DNA of 64,000 nucleotides. It comes from Psychromonas sp. psych-6C06 (lineage in GTDB: Bacteria; Pseudomonadota; Gammaproteobacteria; Enterobacterales; Psychromonadaceae). The stretch covers positions 771,255 to 835,254 of the forward strand of contig NZ_PIZM01000002.1 of assembly GCF_002835465.1 (NCBI RefSeq), given 5' to 3'. Of this stretch, positions 18,113 through 27,736 are shown piece after piece. The notes beneath the pieces are model-generated. The model was not told the origin of the DNA. It saw only the letters and a program-made list of their open reading frames with translations, and searched no databases. Within the stretch, counting starts at the first letter, position 1. Each line of letters opens with the position of its first letter. The position numbers and the translations under genes were made by a program.

Positions 18113-18958
18113 ATGAAAACCTGTGTTGTTATTTTTTTAGTTCTCTTAGCAAACGCTACAACTGCATCAGAACCATTAAAGATAGGAATTACCGAAAACC
18201 TACTCAATAAATATAATACTTACTTAGCGGGTCGCTCTGTATACGAGATAAAAGAGTATGATGGTAATGGAGCGAGAAGAAGTGTTATCGAAGTGGTTTT
18301 ATTACTACAAGCCCTAAAGGCAGGTGGCCTTAATGATCCCGTCGAATGGGTCCTGCAACCAAATTATGCGCGCATCAAACGCTCTCTGCAAAATGGCACT
18401 ATCACCCTTTCAGCTTCCAGTTTATGGAACTACGATATTGAAGAACTCAGACAATATTGCGTTGCAAGCGACGCAATTGTAGCTGAGGGTGAATATCAAG
18501 CAGGATTATTTAAGCTTTCTACAAACCCTCTGACTATCAGTAACATAAACGATCTCCCCTCATTAACCGCTATTTCTGTAGCGGCATGGATACCTGATTG
18601 GAATACACTTGCCAGCCTTCCACTTAAAAAAGTGATTGATGCGAATAAGTGGGATACGATGATCAAACTCTTAATCGCAGAGCGAGGGGATTTTATTTTA
18701 TCGAGTTTCAAGCCCACTGAAGATATGGGCTTTACTGAAGGCGGTTATCGATTCGTCCCAATTAAAAATATAAAAGTCAGCTTATTAGGTAGTCGACACT
18801 TTGTTATTTCAGCACAAGATACCCATCACCACGAAGTTTTGACGACATTAAATAACGGTATTAAAAAACTAAGAGCCGAAGGGGTAATCAACAAAGCTTT
18901 CACACAAGCAGGTTTTTATAACGCGAATGTAAAAGGATGGCAGGATTTAACGCAATAA
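18113..18958 (+). CDS. Secreted periplasmic binding-protein-like protein (SBP family 3 fold likely)
   Basis: Predicted periplasmic protein of 281 aa with a signal peptide (about 1-19, cleavage near ATTASEP). The opening PLKIGITENLLNKYN and the closing GIKKLRAEGVINKAFTQAGF are typical of the extracellular solute-binding family 3 fold. No ABC permease or ATPase is next to it, and comparable orphan proteins exist widely in marine gammaproteobacteria, so a sensor or orphan binding role is as likely as transport. It follows the EamA gene by 80 bp. Confidence 0.75.
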   Translation: MKTCVVIFLVLLANATTASEPLKIGITENLLNKYNTYLAGRSVYEIKEYDGNGARRSVIEVVLLLQALKAGGLNDPVEWVLQPNYARIKRSLQNGTITLSASSLWNYDIEELRQYCVASDAIVAEGEYQAGLFKLSTNPLTISNINDLPSLTAISVAAWIPDWNTLASLPLKKVIDANKWDTMIKLLIAERGDFILSSFKPTEDMGFTEGGYRFVPIKNIKVSLLGSRHFVISAQDTHHHEVLTTLNNGIKKLRAEGVINKAFTQAGFYNANVKGWQDLTQ

Positions 18959-19067
18959 CCTTAACCACCATATAGAAAAACCAGGTATGAATTGCATACC
19001 TGACTCCCCCTATTCAGTTTGCGAATAACAAATACAAACACCAATATATTGGCACCTTCACCTAGAA

Positions 19068-19387
19068 TACCAAACAAAATAAATAACAGGTCTATTTTAC
19101 AGGTTAAAATAATACCAATTCCACTAATATAGTGTTCAAATTTTACGTAGGAAAAAGGAGGTAGCACAAGGCGAGAGTTACAGTAAATAGTTGTTCTATT
19201 TGCAAAAAATTTAACGCAAAGATAGCTTCTTTTAACCAGTAGAAATGATCAGTTATTTAATGGATTTGGTATAACTTATCGTTGCGTTGAAATTGTCGAA
19301 AATGGAACAAACCTTTATGTAAAATTTCGCCTGTTTTAATCCACTTTCAGGTAAAAGAATTAAATAACATACTTAATTCAATTGGTA
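19068..19387. mobile_element. Older copy of the 159-bp miniature element, split by a younger copy
   Basis: Ends TACCAA (19068) and TTGGTA (19387). Removing the inserted copy at 19113-19271 and one TAA leaves 158 bp, the length of the other copies, and the two halves align to the copy at 50863-51021: the left arm TACCAAACAAAATAAATAAC against TACCAAATCCACTAAATAAC, and the right part CGTTGCGTTGAAATTGTCG against CAGCGTTAAAAATTTCG. The outer flanks (GAA/TAA) no longer form a perfect duplication, as expected for an old insertion. Confidence 0.78.
19113..19271. mobile_element. 159-bp miniature element, full-length, nested in an older copy
   Basis: Begins TACCAATTCCACTAA and ends TTAATGGATTTGGTA, imperfect terminal inverted repeats, and is flanked on both sides by TAA, a 3-bp target duplication. 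It aligns over its whole length to the reverse complement of the copy at 50863-51021 (identical length), with long shared stretches such as TAGCTTCTTTTAACCAGTA and GATCAGTTATTTA. No coding capacity. Confidence 0.88.
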
Positions 19388-19498
19388 TAAACATTTTTCA
19401 ATGTGTCATTATTCTGCCTGATTAACTAAAAAAGCATTACAATATAACCAATTATGGTCACCCCATAATATCAATACTGATGTCAGCAAGGAGATTTT

Positions 19499-20842
19499 AT
19501 GAACCCTGTAAAAAAACGTTTACTTATTCCGGGAATATTAGCTGGGGTTATTATATTAGTGCTTGCTATCCTCTTAAAATCTTCTCCAGAAGTACAACCT
19601 AATTTTGATAAAGCACGCTTGGTAGAAGTGCAATCATTGGTGCTAACCGAGAGCGCGCCAGAGGTGATAGCTTATGGGAGAGTTGCCCCTAAGCATAGTT
19701 GGCAAGCTATTGCAGAAGTCAGTGGTAAAGTAATCTATCGTCATCCAGATTTAGAAAGCGGCCGCCTATTAACGGCAGGTACGTTAGTATTACAAATTGA
19801 TCCGCTTGAATATCAGCTAAAACATGCACAAGCATTGGCAAATGTGAATATTGCTAATGCACAATTAATGCAAATAGAACAACAACAAAAGAACCTAACT
19901 GATAGCCTCAATATTGAGAAACAAAAACTATCGCTGGTTAATCAAGAGTATCAACGTAAATTAGAGCTTCAGAAAAAAAACCTCATCTCCAATTCTGAGG
20001 TCGAATCACAAAATCAAACCTTATTAGGGCAAACTAAATTAGTTCAGGATTTAAGTAGTTCACTAAAGCTACTACCCGACGATAAAAAAGTTGCACAAGC
20101 ACAACTTAATATAAACCAAGCCTTACTTGAAGATGCACAAAGACAACTCAAGAACACCAACATTGTATTACCCTTTGATGCACGTATTGCTGCCGTCGAT
20201 ATTGAGCAAGCACAAGCGGTCACGATTGGTAACACCATGTTTGAAGCACAACAGTTAGGCACGGTAGAAATCAAAGCAGAGCTGTCATTAAAAGATGCCG
20301 AATCACTGATGCTTAGTGTACAACAAGATAAAACGAGCAATGGCGACTTCCCCAATATTGAAAAACTAAAGCTAAATGCCAATATCGAACTGCAGATGGG
20401 GAATAGATTAAACCAATGGCCCGCAACACTGACCCGTATCGCTGATAATATCAGCCCTGAACAAGCAACGATTGGTTTTTATCTTGAAGTAAAACAAAAT
20501 ATTAAAGCGCTAGATTTAACCGACAAACCACCACTAACGAAAGGCATGTTTGTTACCGCGCGTTTACAAGGTTTTCAATCACAGCAATTTATTATTCCCG
20601 AAAAAGCACTTCATGGCGATCAGATCTACATTATGGACTCAGATAACAATCTCAGTATTCGTAAAGTAAATATTCACTTTCGAAGTAAACATGGCGTTGC
20701 TATTAGTGGTGACTTTAAAGCTCAGGAAAGACTTATTCTCAATGATATCATCCCCGCAATCCCTGGAATGGCCTTAAAAACACAGGGCTCGGCTGAGGAG
20801 AGTGCTAACAAAGAGCAACCTAAACATGGGGATAAGAAATAA
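19499..20842 (+). CDS. RND efflux periplasmic adaptor (membrane fusion protein)
   Basis: Adaptor linking the pump encoded next to an outer-membrane channel, 447 aa. It has an N-terminal membrane anchor (about 8-27), a lipoyl-like half-motif (VAPKHSWQAIAEVSGKV), a long alpha-helical hairpin (about 95-215, Gln/Leu-rich) and a second lipoyl half (NTNIVLPFDARIAAVDIEQA). The stop overlaps the pump start by one base (TAATG). No TolC-like gene is in the window. Strong ribosome site AAGGAG. Confidence 0.92.
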   Translation: MNPVKKRLLIPGILAGVIILVLAILLKSSPEVQPNFDKARLVEVQSLVLTESAPEVIAYGRVAPKHSWQAIAEVSGKVIYRHPDLESGRLLTAGTLVLQIDPLEYQLKHAQALANVNIANAQLMQIEQQQKNLTDSLNIEKQKLSLVNQEYQRKLELQKKNLISNSEVESQNQTLLGQTKLVQDLSSSLKLLPDDKKVAQAQLNINQALLEDAQRQLKNTNIVLPFDARIAAVDIEQAQAVTIGNTMFEAQQLGTVEIKAELSLKDAESLMLSVQQDKTSNGDFPNIEKLKLNANIELQMGNRLNQWPATLTRIADNISPEQATIGFYLEVKQNIKALDLTDKPPLTKGMFVTARLQGFQSQQFIIPEKALHGDQIYIMDSDNNLSIRKVNIHFRSKHGVAISGDFKAQERLILNDIIPAIPGMALKTQGSAEESANKEQPKHGDKK

Positions 20843-23800
20843 TGATCAACCTTTTTACCCGCCATCCAACGGTTGCCAACCTATTAATGCTTTGTTTTTT
20901 TGTTTTAGGTGTCAGTAACTTAAGTAACATCAAACGTGAAACCTTTCCGGAATTTTCCCCTCCCTACATCATAGCCAACGTTGTATATCCGGGCGCTTCT
21001 CCTGCTGAAGTAGAGGAAAGCTTATGCCTGCGCATGGAAGATGCGGTTGATGGGCTAAGTAACATAGAGGAAACCAAATGTGATGCGCAGGAGGGGTTTG
21101 CATCACTTACTGTTAAAATGGATGATAAAGCAGATATTGGCCGTTCATTAGTAGATATTCAGACTGAAATTAACGCCATTAAAGACTTTCCCACCCAAAT
21201 AGAACCGCCAACAGTAAAAGAACTAGATTGGTCTGAGCCCGTTGTTGATATTGCAATTTCTGCACAAGCAAGTTGGCCCCACCTTAAAGATTACGCTGAA
21301 AAATTAAAACGCAGTTTAAAGATTGATTATGATGTTAGCTTGGTGACCGTCGCAGGTTTTTCTGATCATCAGTTACGTGTTGAGCTTAATCAACAGGATA
21401 TGCGCCATCTAGGGTTAACCGTTACACAGATTGCCGACAAAATCGGAAGGCAAAATGTAAAGATGCCAGCTGGCAGCATCGAGCTTAGCGATAAGAACCT
21501 GTTGATTCGTTTTGATGAACGTAAAGTAACTGCGCAAGCATTAGGGACAACTATTGTTGCTTCACTTCCTGATGGAGGTGTAGTGCGCTTAAATGATGTT
21601 GCAACCATTACCGATCGTTTTGAATTAGACGAAGCAAAGATCCTTTTTAATGGCAAACCTGCTGCCATGTTAAAAATTCAAAAAAATAAAGCTGATGATG
21701 CATTACGTATTAAAGAGAGAGTCAATGCATTTGTTGAACACCAACAAAATATTGCACCAGCAGGCGTCACCTTAACAATGACTAATGATATGTCATCATT
21801 GCTGAAAGATCGCCTTAGCATGCTACTTAAAAATGGCTGGCAGGGGATCATCTTAGTATTCCTCTCCATGTGGCTCTTCTTTTCATTACGTTACTCACTA
21901 TGGGTATCTGCAGGGTTACCCGTAGCCTTTTTAGGCGGGTTATTCTTAATGAGTCTTTTTGGCGTCTCTATCAATATTATGACCCTTGTCGGTTTATTGA
22001 TGGCGATTGGCATTATGATGGACGATGCCATTGTAATTGCCGAATCGGTGGCAGCTCATATAGAAAAAAAACTGCCAGTACATGAAGCGGTCACCAAAGG
22101 AGTTAAAAAAGTCGCTCCCGGGGTTCTCTCCTCATTTTTAACCACCGTTTTCATTTTTGGGAGCCTGCTATGGTTAGATGGGCAGATGGGTAAAGTACTA
22201 TCGGTTGTGCCCTTGGTTTTAATCATGGTATTAAGTGTTAGCCTGATTGAAGCTTTTTTAATATTGCCAAGTCACCTCTACCACTCATTATCTAAGCCAG
22301 AAAAAAAAGACAGTACCTTAACGTTTAAACGCACCTTCTTAAATAAATTCGAACACTTTAGAAACACGACTTTAGTAAAAGCAGTCACTTTCGTCGTGAA
22401 GTGGCGCTATGCGAGTATTGGCGGAACCATTGGTCTTTTATTTGTTTCTTTTGCATTAGTTGCAGGTGGCGGGTTAAAATTTTTACCCTTTCCAGAGCTT
22501 GATGGCGATATTGTCGAAGCACGTATTATTCTTCCACCAGGATCTACCTTAAAACAAACAGAGCAGGTAGCAAACCATATCATTCGTAGTGCGGAAGCCG
22601 TTGGCCAACAATTAACAGATAAACACCAAGAGCCAAGTCACCTTATTCGTGATATTACCGCACAATATAATTTTAATGCAGATGCAGGTGAAAGTGGTCC
22701 GCATGTTGCGACTGTTAGGCTAGATCTTCTCTCTGCCGAGATAAGAACAACATTCATCGCAGAGATTCTCGACGCATGGCGTATTGAAACGGGTAGCTTA
22801 AGCACACCACTATCGTTAGTCTTTAAGCAACCGGCGATGGGGCCTGCTGGACGAGATATTGAAGTGCGCTTAAAGCATGATGACTTAAATTTACTGAAAA
22901 AAGCTTCAGTCGAATTACAAACCTACCTCAGTCAATTTCAGGGAGTGAATGGGATTTTAGATGATATGCGCCCAGGTAAAGAGGAAGTCGTCATCAAACT
23001 AAAACCGGGTGCAGAAAGTTATGGCGTTGATGGACAAACCATTGCCAGCCAATTACGAGCGGCCTATTACGGGCAAACAGCAGATGAAATTCAAGTTGGC
23101 CCTGAAAACATTGAGATCCAAGTACAACTCAATAAAATACAGGCCGGTAGTTTACAATCATTAGCCAATTTCCCGATCATTTTAGATAAAGAGACACAGA
23201 TACCGCTGAGCGCTATTGCAACCTTAAGTAGTGCGCGTTCTTTTGTACGTATTCAGCGCATTGACGCACAACGAACCGTGACAGTGATGGCCGATGTAGA
23301 TAGCCACAAAGCAAACGGTTCGGAGATCATCGCGAATATGCGTACTCATTTTCTTCCGCAACTAATCGCAGAATTTCCAGGGTTAAGGGTTGATTTTGAA
23401 GGGGCAGCTAAAGAGTCCGCAAAAACGTCTAGCTCATTAATGACAGGATTTACCATCGGTCTGTTTGGCTTATTTGCTATTTTGAGTTTTCAATTTAGAA
23501 GCTACCTAGAACCCTTTGTGGTAATGCTAGCTATTCCATTAGCGCTCATTGGCGTGTTCTGGGGACATTTATTAACTGGACACAATCTATCAATGCCATC
23601 AATCCTTGGTTTTGTGTCATTGGCCGGCATTGTGGTCAACGATTCAATATTACTAGTGCAATATATTCGCCATCATATTGATGAAGGTGAGAGTGTCCAT
23701 GAGTCAGTTATCAAAGCCAGTAGAGATCGTTTCCGCGCCGTATTTTTAACATCACTCACTACGGCTGCGGGATTATTACCCTTATTGCTTGAAACCAGCT

Positions 23801-23952
23801 TGCAAGCTCAGGTAGTACAACCAATTGTTATTTCTATTGTATTTGGTATTTTCAGCTCAACCTTGTTGGTCCTATTTATTATTCCAAGTGCATACGCAAT
23901 TTTGGCAGATTTTAACTTAGTGCATCAACATAAGGCACTAGATGAGCATTAG
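20842..23952 (+). CDS. RND-family multidrug/solute efflux pump (AcrB/MdtB type)
   Basis: Inner-membrane proton-driven exporter, 1036 aa, the usual length of an HAE1-type RND pump. Twelve membrane helices with two large periplasmic loops are evident. Helix 4 carries the proton-relay Asp pair in GIMMDDAIVIAESV (about residue 390), and the second half has the matching GIVVNDSILLVQYI (about 925). The N-terminus LFTRHPTVANLLMLCFF and the ETFPEFSPPYI segment are typical of the group. Substrate unknown. Translationally coupled to the adaptor. Confidence 0.94.
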   Translation: MINLFTRHPTVANLLMLCFFVLGVSNLSNIKRETFPEFSPPYIIANVVYPGASPAEVEESLCLRMEDAVDGLSNIEETKCDAQEGFASLTVKMDDKADIGRSLVDIQTEINAIKDFPTQIEPPTVKELDWSEPVVDIAISAQASWPHLKDYAEKLKRSLKIDYDVSLVTVAGFSDHQLRVELNQQDMRHLGLTVTQIADKIGRQNVKMPAGSIELSDKNLLIRFDERKVTAQALGTTIVASLPDGGVVRLNDVATITDRFELDEAKILFNGKPAAMLKIQKNKADDALRIKERVNAFVEHQQNIAPAGVTLTMTNDMSSLLKDRLSMLLKNGWQGIILVFLSMWLFFSLRYSLWVSAGLPVAFLGGLFLMSLFGVSINIMTLVGLLMAIGIMMDDAIVIAESVAAHIEKKLPVHEAVTKGVKKVAPGVLSSFLTTVFIFGSLLWLDGQMGKVLSVVPLVLIMVLSVSLIEAFLILPSHLYHSLSKPEKKDSTLTFKRTFLNKFEHFRNTTLVKAVTFVVKWRYASIGGTIGLLFVSFALVAGGGLKFLPFPELDGDIVEARIILPPGSTLKQTEQVANHIIRSAEAVGQQLTDKHQEPSHLIRDITAQYNFNADAGESGPHVATVRLDLLSAEIRTTFIAEILDAWRIETGSLSTPLSLVFKQPAMGPAGRDIEVRLKHDDLNLLKKASVELQTYLSQFQGVNGILDDMRPGKEEVVIKLKPGAESYGVDGQTIASQLRAAYYGQTADEIQVGPENIEIQVQLNKIQAGSLQSLANFPIILDKETQIPLSAIATLSSARSFVRIQRIDAQRTVTVMADVDSHKANGSEIIANMRTHFLPQLIAEFPGLRVDFEGAAKESAKTSSSLMTGFTIGLFGLFAILSFQFRSYLEPFVVMLAIPLALIGVFWGHLLTGHNLSMPSILGFVSLAGIVVNDSILLVQYIRHHIDEGESVHESVIKASRDRFRAVFLTSLTTAAGLLPLLLETSLQAQVVQPIVISIVFGIFSSTLLVLFIIPSAYAILADFNLVHQHKALDEH

Positions 23953-24023
23953 TTAATATCGTAATAAAGCTCACATTCACCGCGAGAGTTCGATACAAAT
24001 AGAGGTCTCGCGATGTATGTTTA

Positions 24024-24180
24024 TACTAATCGAATTAAGTATTTTATCTAAGTTTTATGTAGAAGAAGTGGCTTAGCTCAAAAAAAGTTTACGTAACTAT
24101 CTGTTATATTTATAAAAAAACTAGAAATAGGTAACTTGCTTTAACCAGTAAAATCAATTCACTATTTACTTTGCTTGGTA
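24024..24180. mobile_element. 157-bp miniature element, diverged copy
   Basis: Begins TACTAATCGAATTAAG and ends ACTTTGCTTGGTA, flanked by TTA on both sides (24021-24023 and 24181-24183). It aligns in the same orientation as the copy at 19113-19271, with shared segments such as TTTAACCAGTA and TTTACT, but is more diverged. It fills most of the gap between the RND pump and the histidine kinase. Confidence 0.72.
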
Positions 24181-24278
24181 TTAGAAGCCTTTTAAAATAA
24201 AAATAACAACAACCTATCAATTCGTAATATTTCACTCTTTAGACTATTTTTAATATGACTTAATGAGTGAGGGTATCT

Positions 24279-25898
24279 ATGAGCATTTCTAAATGGGCTG
24301 AAGAATATTGTATTCAATCCACTGACTTAATGTTACTTTTCGAAGCAGAGCAAGCCTACTTTTGTGAAAGCCCTGCACTGACTAAATTGCTTTCTCATTA
24401 CGATACTGACATTCGTACCTTTTTTAACGGTTTAACAACAACACAATATCAATCCCCTGATTTTTCCCCCTTTTCTTTATATCTAGACAAAGTCGTATAC
24501 ATTGATAATTTATATTGTTATCAATTAAGCCAGCTCAAAAACGATGAAAATAATTGGCAAAAATTTGCAGATACACTGTCACATTTACACAATGCAATTA
24601 TGCGAATTAGCCAAGCAAAAACTTTAGATGAGCTTTACCAACAAGCCATTTTAGAGGCACAACAACACCTTTATATTGATCGACTTGCCATTTTACTGCT
24701 CGATACAGAAAATAACGAGATGGTGGGTACTTGGGGCACCGATGAAAATGGCAATATCAAAAATGAGAAGCAATTTAGAGGCCCGATTCCAGACTCTCCA
24801 TGGGTAGAGTTGACCTTAGCTTCCCGCGAAAATGTACAAATTTGGAATGATGTAGATCTACTGTATTACAACAAAGTCATTGGCAAAGGCTGGAATGCAA
24901 TGGCAGCTATTTGGGATGGCGAAACACCAATAGGTTGGATAGCCTGTGATAATTTAATTAAAAAGCGTCCGATGCAACCCTGGTTAAAGGAGATAATCGG
25001 ACAATTTGGGCAGGCATTAGGTCATACTATAGTCAGATTTAATCATTTAAAAAAACTGAGTGAAATCAACAACAATCTAGAATCCATAGTTGAAGAGCGA
25101 TCAACACAACTAAAAGAAAAAGTTAATTTACTTGAAAAAACACAACAGGAGTTGGTGGAGTCTGAAAAATTAGCTTCACTTGGCGCATTGGTTGCAGGTG
25201 TTGCCCATGAGGTTAATACCCCAATCGGAATTGGCATTACCGCCTCCTCTCACCTCGTGCTTAAAACACAAGAAATAGAACACCACTATCATAATAAAAG
25301 TATGAAAAAATCACAGCTAGAAAGCTATTTTCAGACAGCAACCGAAAGCGCAGAAATTATACAAGATAACCTCACTCGTGCAGGCGATTTAATTAAAAGC
25401 TTTAAGCAACTAGCCGTTGACCAATCTATTGATACCTCTTCAGAGGTTAACCTAAAAGAGATCGTTGATAATATTAAGAAGAGCTTTCAACACCAACTTA
25501 AGAATCGTCCAATCACTTTTATAAATCATGTCAGTAGCGATCTATTTTTTTACATTTGCCCAGGAAAGTTAAATCAAATTATCACTAACCTAGTGAACAA
25601 CTCACTAATACATGCATTTGAAGTAGAGGCTAGCGGGAATATAGAAGTAAATGCACGGATTAACAACGACTCCTTACATATTTGTTATTTTGATACTGGT
25701 CGTGGTGTAAATAAAGATAATTTAGCCAAGCTATTTGAACCCTTTTATACGACTAAAAGAGGCAAAGGAGGAACAGGCTTAGGGCTAAATATTATTTATA
25801 ACATGATCAAGAAATTAGGCGGTCAGATTGAGACATCATCTATCCAACCATCGGGATTAAAATTTGATATTACGTTACCTACTCAGGAGAACCTATGA
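24279..25898 (+). CDS. GAF-domain sensor histidine kinase
   Basis: Cytoplasmic histidine kinase, 539 aa from ATG 24279; a GTG 12 bp earlier is less likely because AGGG lies at good distance before the ATG. A GAF-like domain occupies about 110-250 (DRLAILLLDTENN, MAAIWDGETPIGWIACDN), followed by a coiled coil (about 260-295), the H-box ASLGALVAGVAHEVNTPIGI, N-box NQIITNLVNNSLIHAF, and the G1/G2 boxes FDTGRGV and GKGGTGLGLNI. No membrane segment. The stop overlaps the next gene by 4 bp (ATGA), which indicates a cognate pair with the HD-GYP regulator. Confidence 0.93.
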   Translation: MSISKWAEEYCIQSTDLMLLFEAEQAYFCESPALTKLLSHYDTDIRTFFNGLTTTQYQSPDFSPFSLYLDKVVYIDNLYCYQLSQLKNDENNWQKFADTLSHLHNAIMRISQAKTLDELYQQAILEAQQHLYIDRLAILLLDTENNEMVGTWGTDENGNIKNEKQFRGPIPDSPWVELTLASRENVQIWNDVDLLYYNKVIGKGWNAMAAIWDGETPIGWIACDNLIKKRPMQPWLKEIIGQFGQALGHTIVRFNHLKKLSEINNNLESIVEERSTQLKEKVNLLEKTQQELVESEKLASLGALVAGVAHEVNTPIGIGITASSHLVLKTQEIEHHYHNKSMKKSQLESYFQTATESAEIIQDNLTRAGDLIKSFKQLAVDQSIDTSSEVNLKEIVDNIKKSFQHQLKNRPITFINHVSSDLFFYICPGKLNQIITNLVNNSLIHAFEVEASGNIEVNARINNDSLHICYFDTGRGVNKDNLAKLFEPFYTTKRGKGGTGLGLNIIYNMIKKLGGQIETSSIQPSGLKFDITLPTQENL

Positions 25899-27442
25899 AC
25901 GATAGCGATCTATTTGAAGATGACTTTTTTGCAGAAGAGGATCAACAGTCGACTGAAGTATTATCACCTTGGAATATTTTAATCGTCGATGATGACGAAG
26001 AGATTCATCGTGTCACTCAGATGGCATTATCAAGTTTTTCTTTTGAAAATAGACCGCTACACTTTATTAGTGCGATGTCTGCACAGCAAGGAAAAGAGGC
26101 TTTCTTAAATAACAGCGACATTGCAATGGTATTACTCGATGTAGTGATGGAAACTGATCATGCAGGTTTAGAGCTAGCGAAATGGATTCGAGAAGAGCAT
26201 ACTAATTTAAATGTACGCATCGTTTTAAGAACCGGACAGCCGGGACAAGCCCCTGAACAGTCTGTTATTCGCGACTACGATATTAACGACTACAAGGCTA
26301 AAACAGAGTTAACCACCCAAAAGTTGTACACGGCAACTTTAACCGCACTTCGTGCTTACCAACACATTATGATTTTAGATCGCAGTAAACAGGGTATGGA
26401 ACATGTTATCCAAGCGACTAAAAAAGTAATGGATAAAATGGGCTTCATCGCCTTCACTAAAGCGGCCCTAGAGCAAATTATTACCTTAATGAAAGTTAAC
26501 GATAGCATGTTAGTTAACCTCAATAGTCACGCCATCGAGTTTGTTCCTCAGCAGAGTAAAATTCAAACAATTTGTGGTACAGGCATCTATGAAAATGTAT
26601 CTGAGCAATGCTCTCATCTCGACCAACTGCCTTTTCAGACCTTATTAAATCAAGCGCTAAAAGAGGGAAAGTCAGTGTTTACAGCAGATGAACTGCTGAT
26701 CTACTGCAAAAGCGAATCACATGCAGTGATGTTCTATATCTCAACTGAACACCCTCTTAGTCAATTAGATAAACACTTATTGGAAGTATTTGCTGAAAAC
26801 CTCATTGTCGGTTTAAAAAATATTGAACTACACGAATTGATGAAACATTCGCAGCGCGAAGTTATCTATCGCTTAACTGAAGTAGTCGAAAGTCGCTCCA
26901 ATGAAACGGGATATCACGTTAAACGTGTTGCTAAATATTGTCAGCTATTAGCTTCGTTATATGGTTTGAAAGAGGAGGAGTGTGAAACACTCTATTTTGC
27001 TTCTCCCTTACACGACATCGGTAAAGTAGGCATTCCAGATCGAATTCTCAATAAACCTGCGCGCCTTGATGCTGACGAGTGGAAAGTAATGCAAACGCAT
27101 GCTCAATTAGGCGAACAAATGCTTAATGGCTCAGGACTAGAACTACTTGATGCTGGTGCTATTATCGCTGGGACACATCATGAACGCTGGGATGGAATGG
27201 GCTACCCTAAGGGTTTATCTGGGACTGACATTCCAATCTATGGACGAATTTGTTCATTGGCAGATATCTTTGACGCACTTTGCTCAACACGTGCTTACAA
27301 AAAACCTTGGCCTATTGAAGAGGTTTTAAGCTATATTAAAGCGGAGTCTGGAAAATTTTTTGAACCGCGATTAGTCGAATTATTTTTGGCTAATATCGAT
27401 CAGTTTTTAATGATTAAAGATGCGTTAAAAGATCCACATTAA
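25895..27442 (+). CDS. Response regulator with HD-GYP c-di-GMP phosphodiesterase output
   Basis: Cytoplasmic protein of 515 aa. A receiver domain at about 28-150 (ILIVDDDEEIHRV, phosphoacceptor in VLLDVVME), then a DUF3369-like region (about 165-310), then an HD-GYP domain (about 325-500) with intact motifs HVKRVAKYC, LHDIGKVGIPD, THAQLG, GTHHERWDGMGYPKGL and SLADIFDAL. All metal ligands seem present, so hydrolysis of c-di-GMP is expected, controlled by phosphorylation from the overlapping kinase. It is the window's best candidate for an active c-di-GMP hydrolase. Confidence 0.94.
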   Translation: MNDSDLFEDDFFAEEDQQSTEVLSPWNILIVDDDEEIHRVTQMALSSFSFENRPLHFISAMSAQQGKEAFLNNSDIAMVLLDVVMETDHAGLELAKWIREEHTNLNVRIVLRTGQPGQAPEQSVIRDYDINDYKAKTELTTQKLYTATLTALRAYQHIMILDRSKQGMEHVIQATKKVMDKMGFIAFTKAALEQIITLMKVNDSMLVNLNSHAIEFVPQQSKIQTICGTGIYENVSEQCSHLDQLPFQTLLNQALKEGKSVFTADELLIYCKSESHAVMFYISTEHPLSQLDKHLLEVFAENLIVGLKNIELHELMKHSQREVIYRLTEVVESRSNETGYHVKRVAKYCQLLASLYGLKEEECETLYFASPLHDIGKVGIPDRILNKPARLDADEWKVMQTHAQLGEQMLNGSGLELLDAGAIIAGTHHERWDGMGYPKGLSGTDIPIYGRICSLADIFDALCSTRAYKKPWPIEEVLSYIKAESGKFFEPRLVELFLANIDQFLMIKDALKDPH

Positions 27443-27451
27443 AGCGCTACA

Positions 27452-27736
27452 TTAATTGCTCACACAACTCTGATAAAGTGCGAGCCATTGCTGATAAGTA
27501 AAAAATGAATACGCAGGAACACCGCAATAGCTTATTTCATCGTCGCAATATTTACGATCTATCGCGCTTAATTGTTGACTTACACACTCATTATTAATCC
27601 GATGATTAAGCTTATAGGCCACTATATTTTGTCGCTCAAGTGAAGAAAGTGGCAAATATTCAGTGGTCCGTGAACTACAGGCGATAAGCGATAAACCAAC
27701 AGCTAAAATGAGCAGTGATTTAATCTTTCTTTTCAA
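27452..27736 (-). CDS. Small putative lipoprotein, unknown function
   Basis: A 94-aa protein with a signal peptide and lipobox LIACS (Cys20). The mature part has five more Cys residues (in NNECVSQ, RKYCDDEISYCGVP and LYQSCVSN), suggesting disulphides in the periplasm. I do not recognise the family. Its start overlaps the end of the 56-aa gene by 17 bp, so it is the last gene of the ndk-pilD-tadA transcript. Confidence 0.7.
   Translation of the reverse strand: MKRKIKSLLILAVGLSLIACSSRTTEYLPLSSLERQNIVAYKLNHRINNECVSQQLSAIDRKYCDDEISYCGVPAYSFFTYQQWLALYQSCVSN

Noticed and set aside
18961..19167. Minus-strand 68-aa open frame after the binding-like protein
   Set aside because: It crosses the boundary of two nested mobile-element copies and has no ribosome site or family look.
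24267..24278. GTG start of the GAF kinase
   Set aside because: The ATG 12 bp downstream has a better-spaced AGGG ribosome site.
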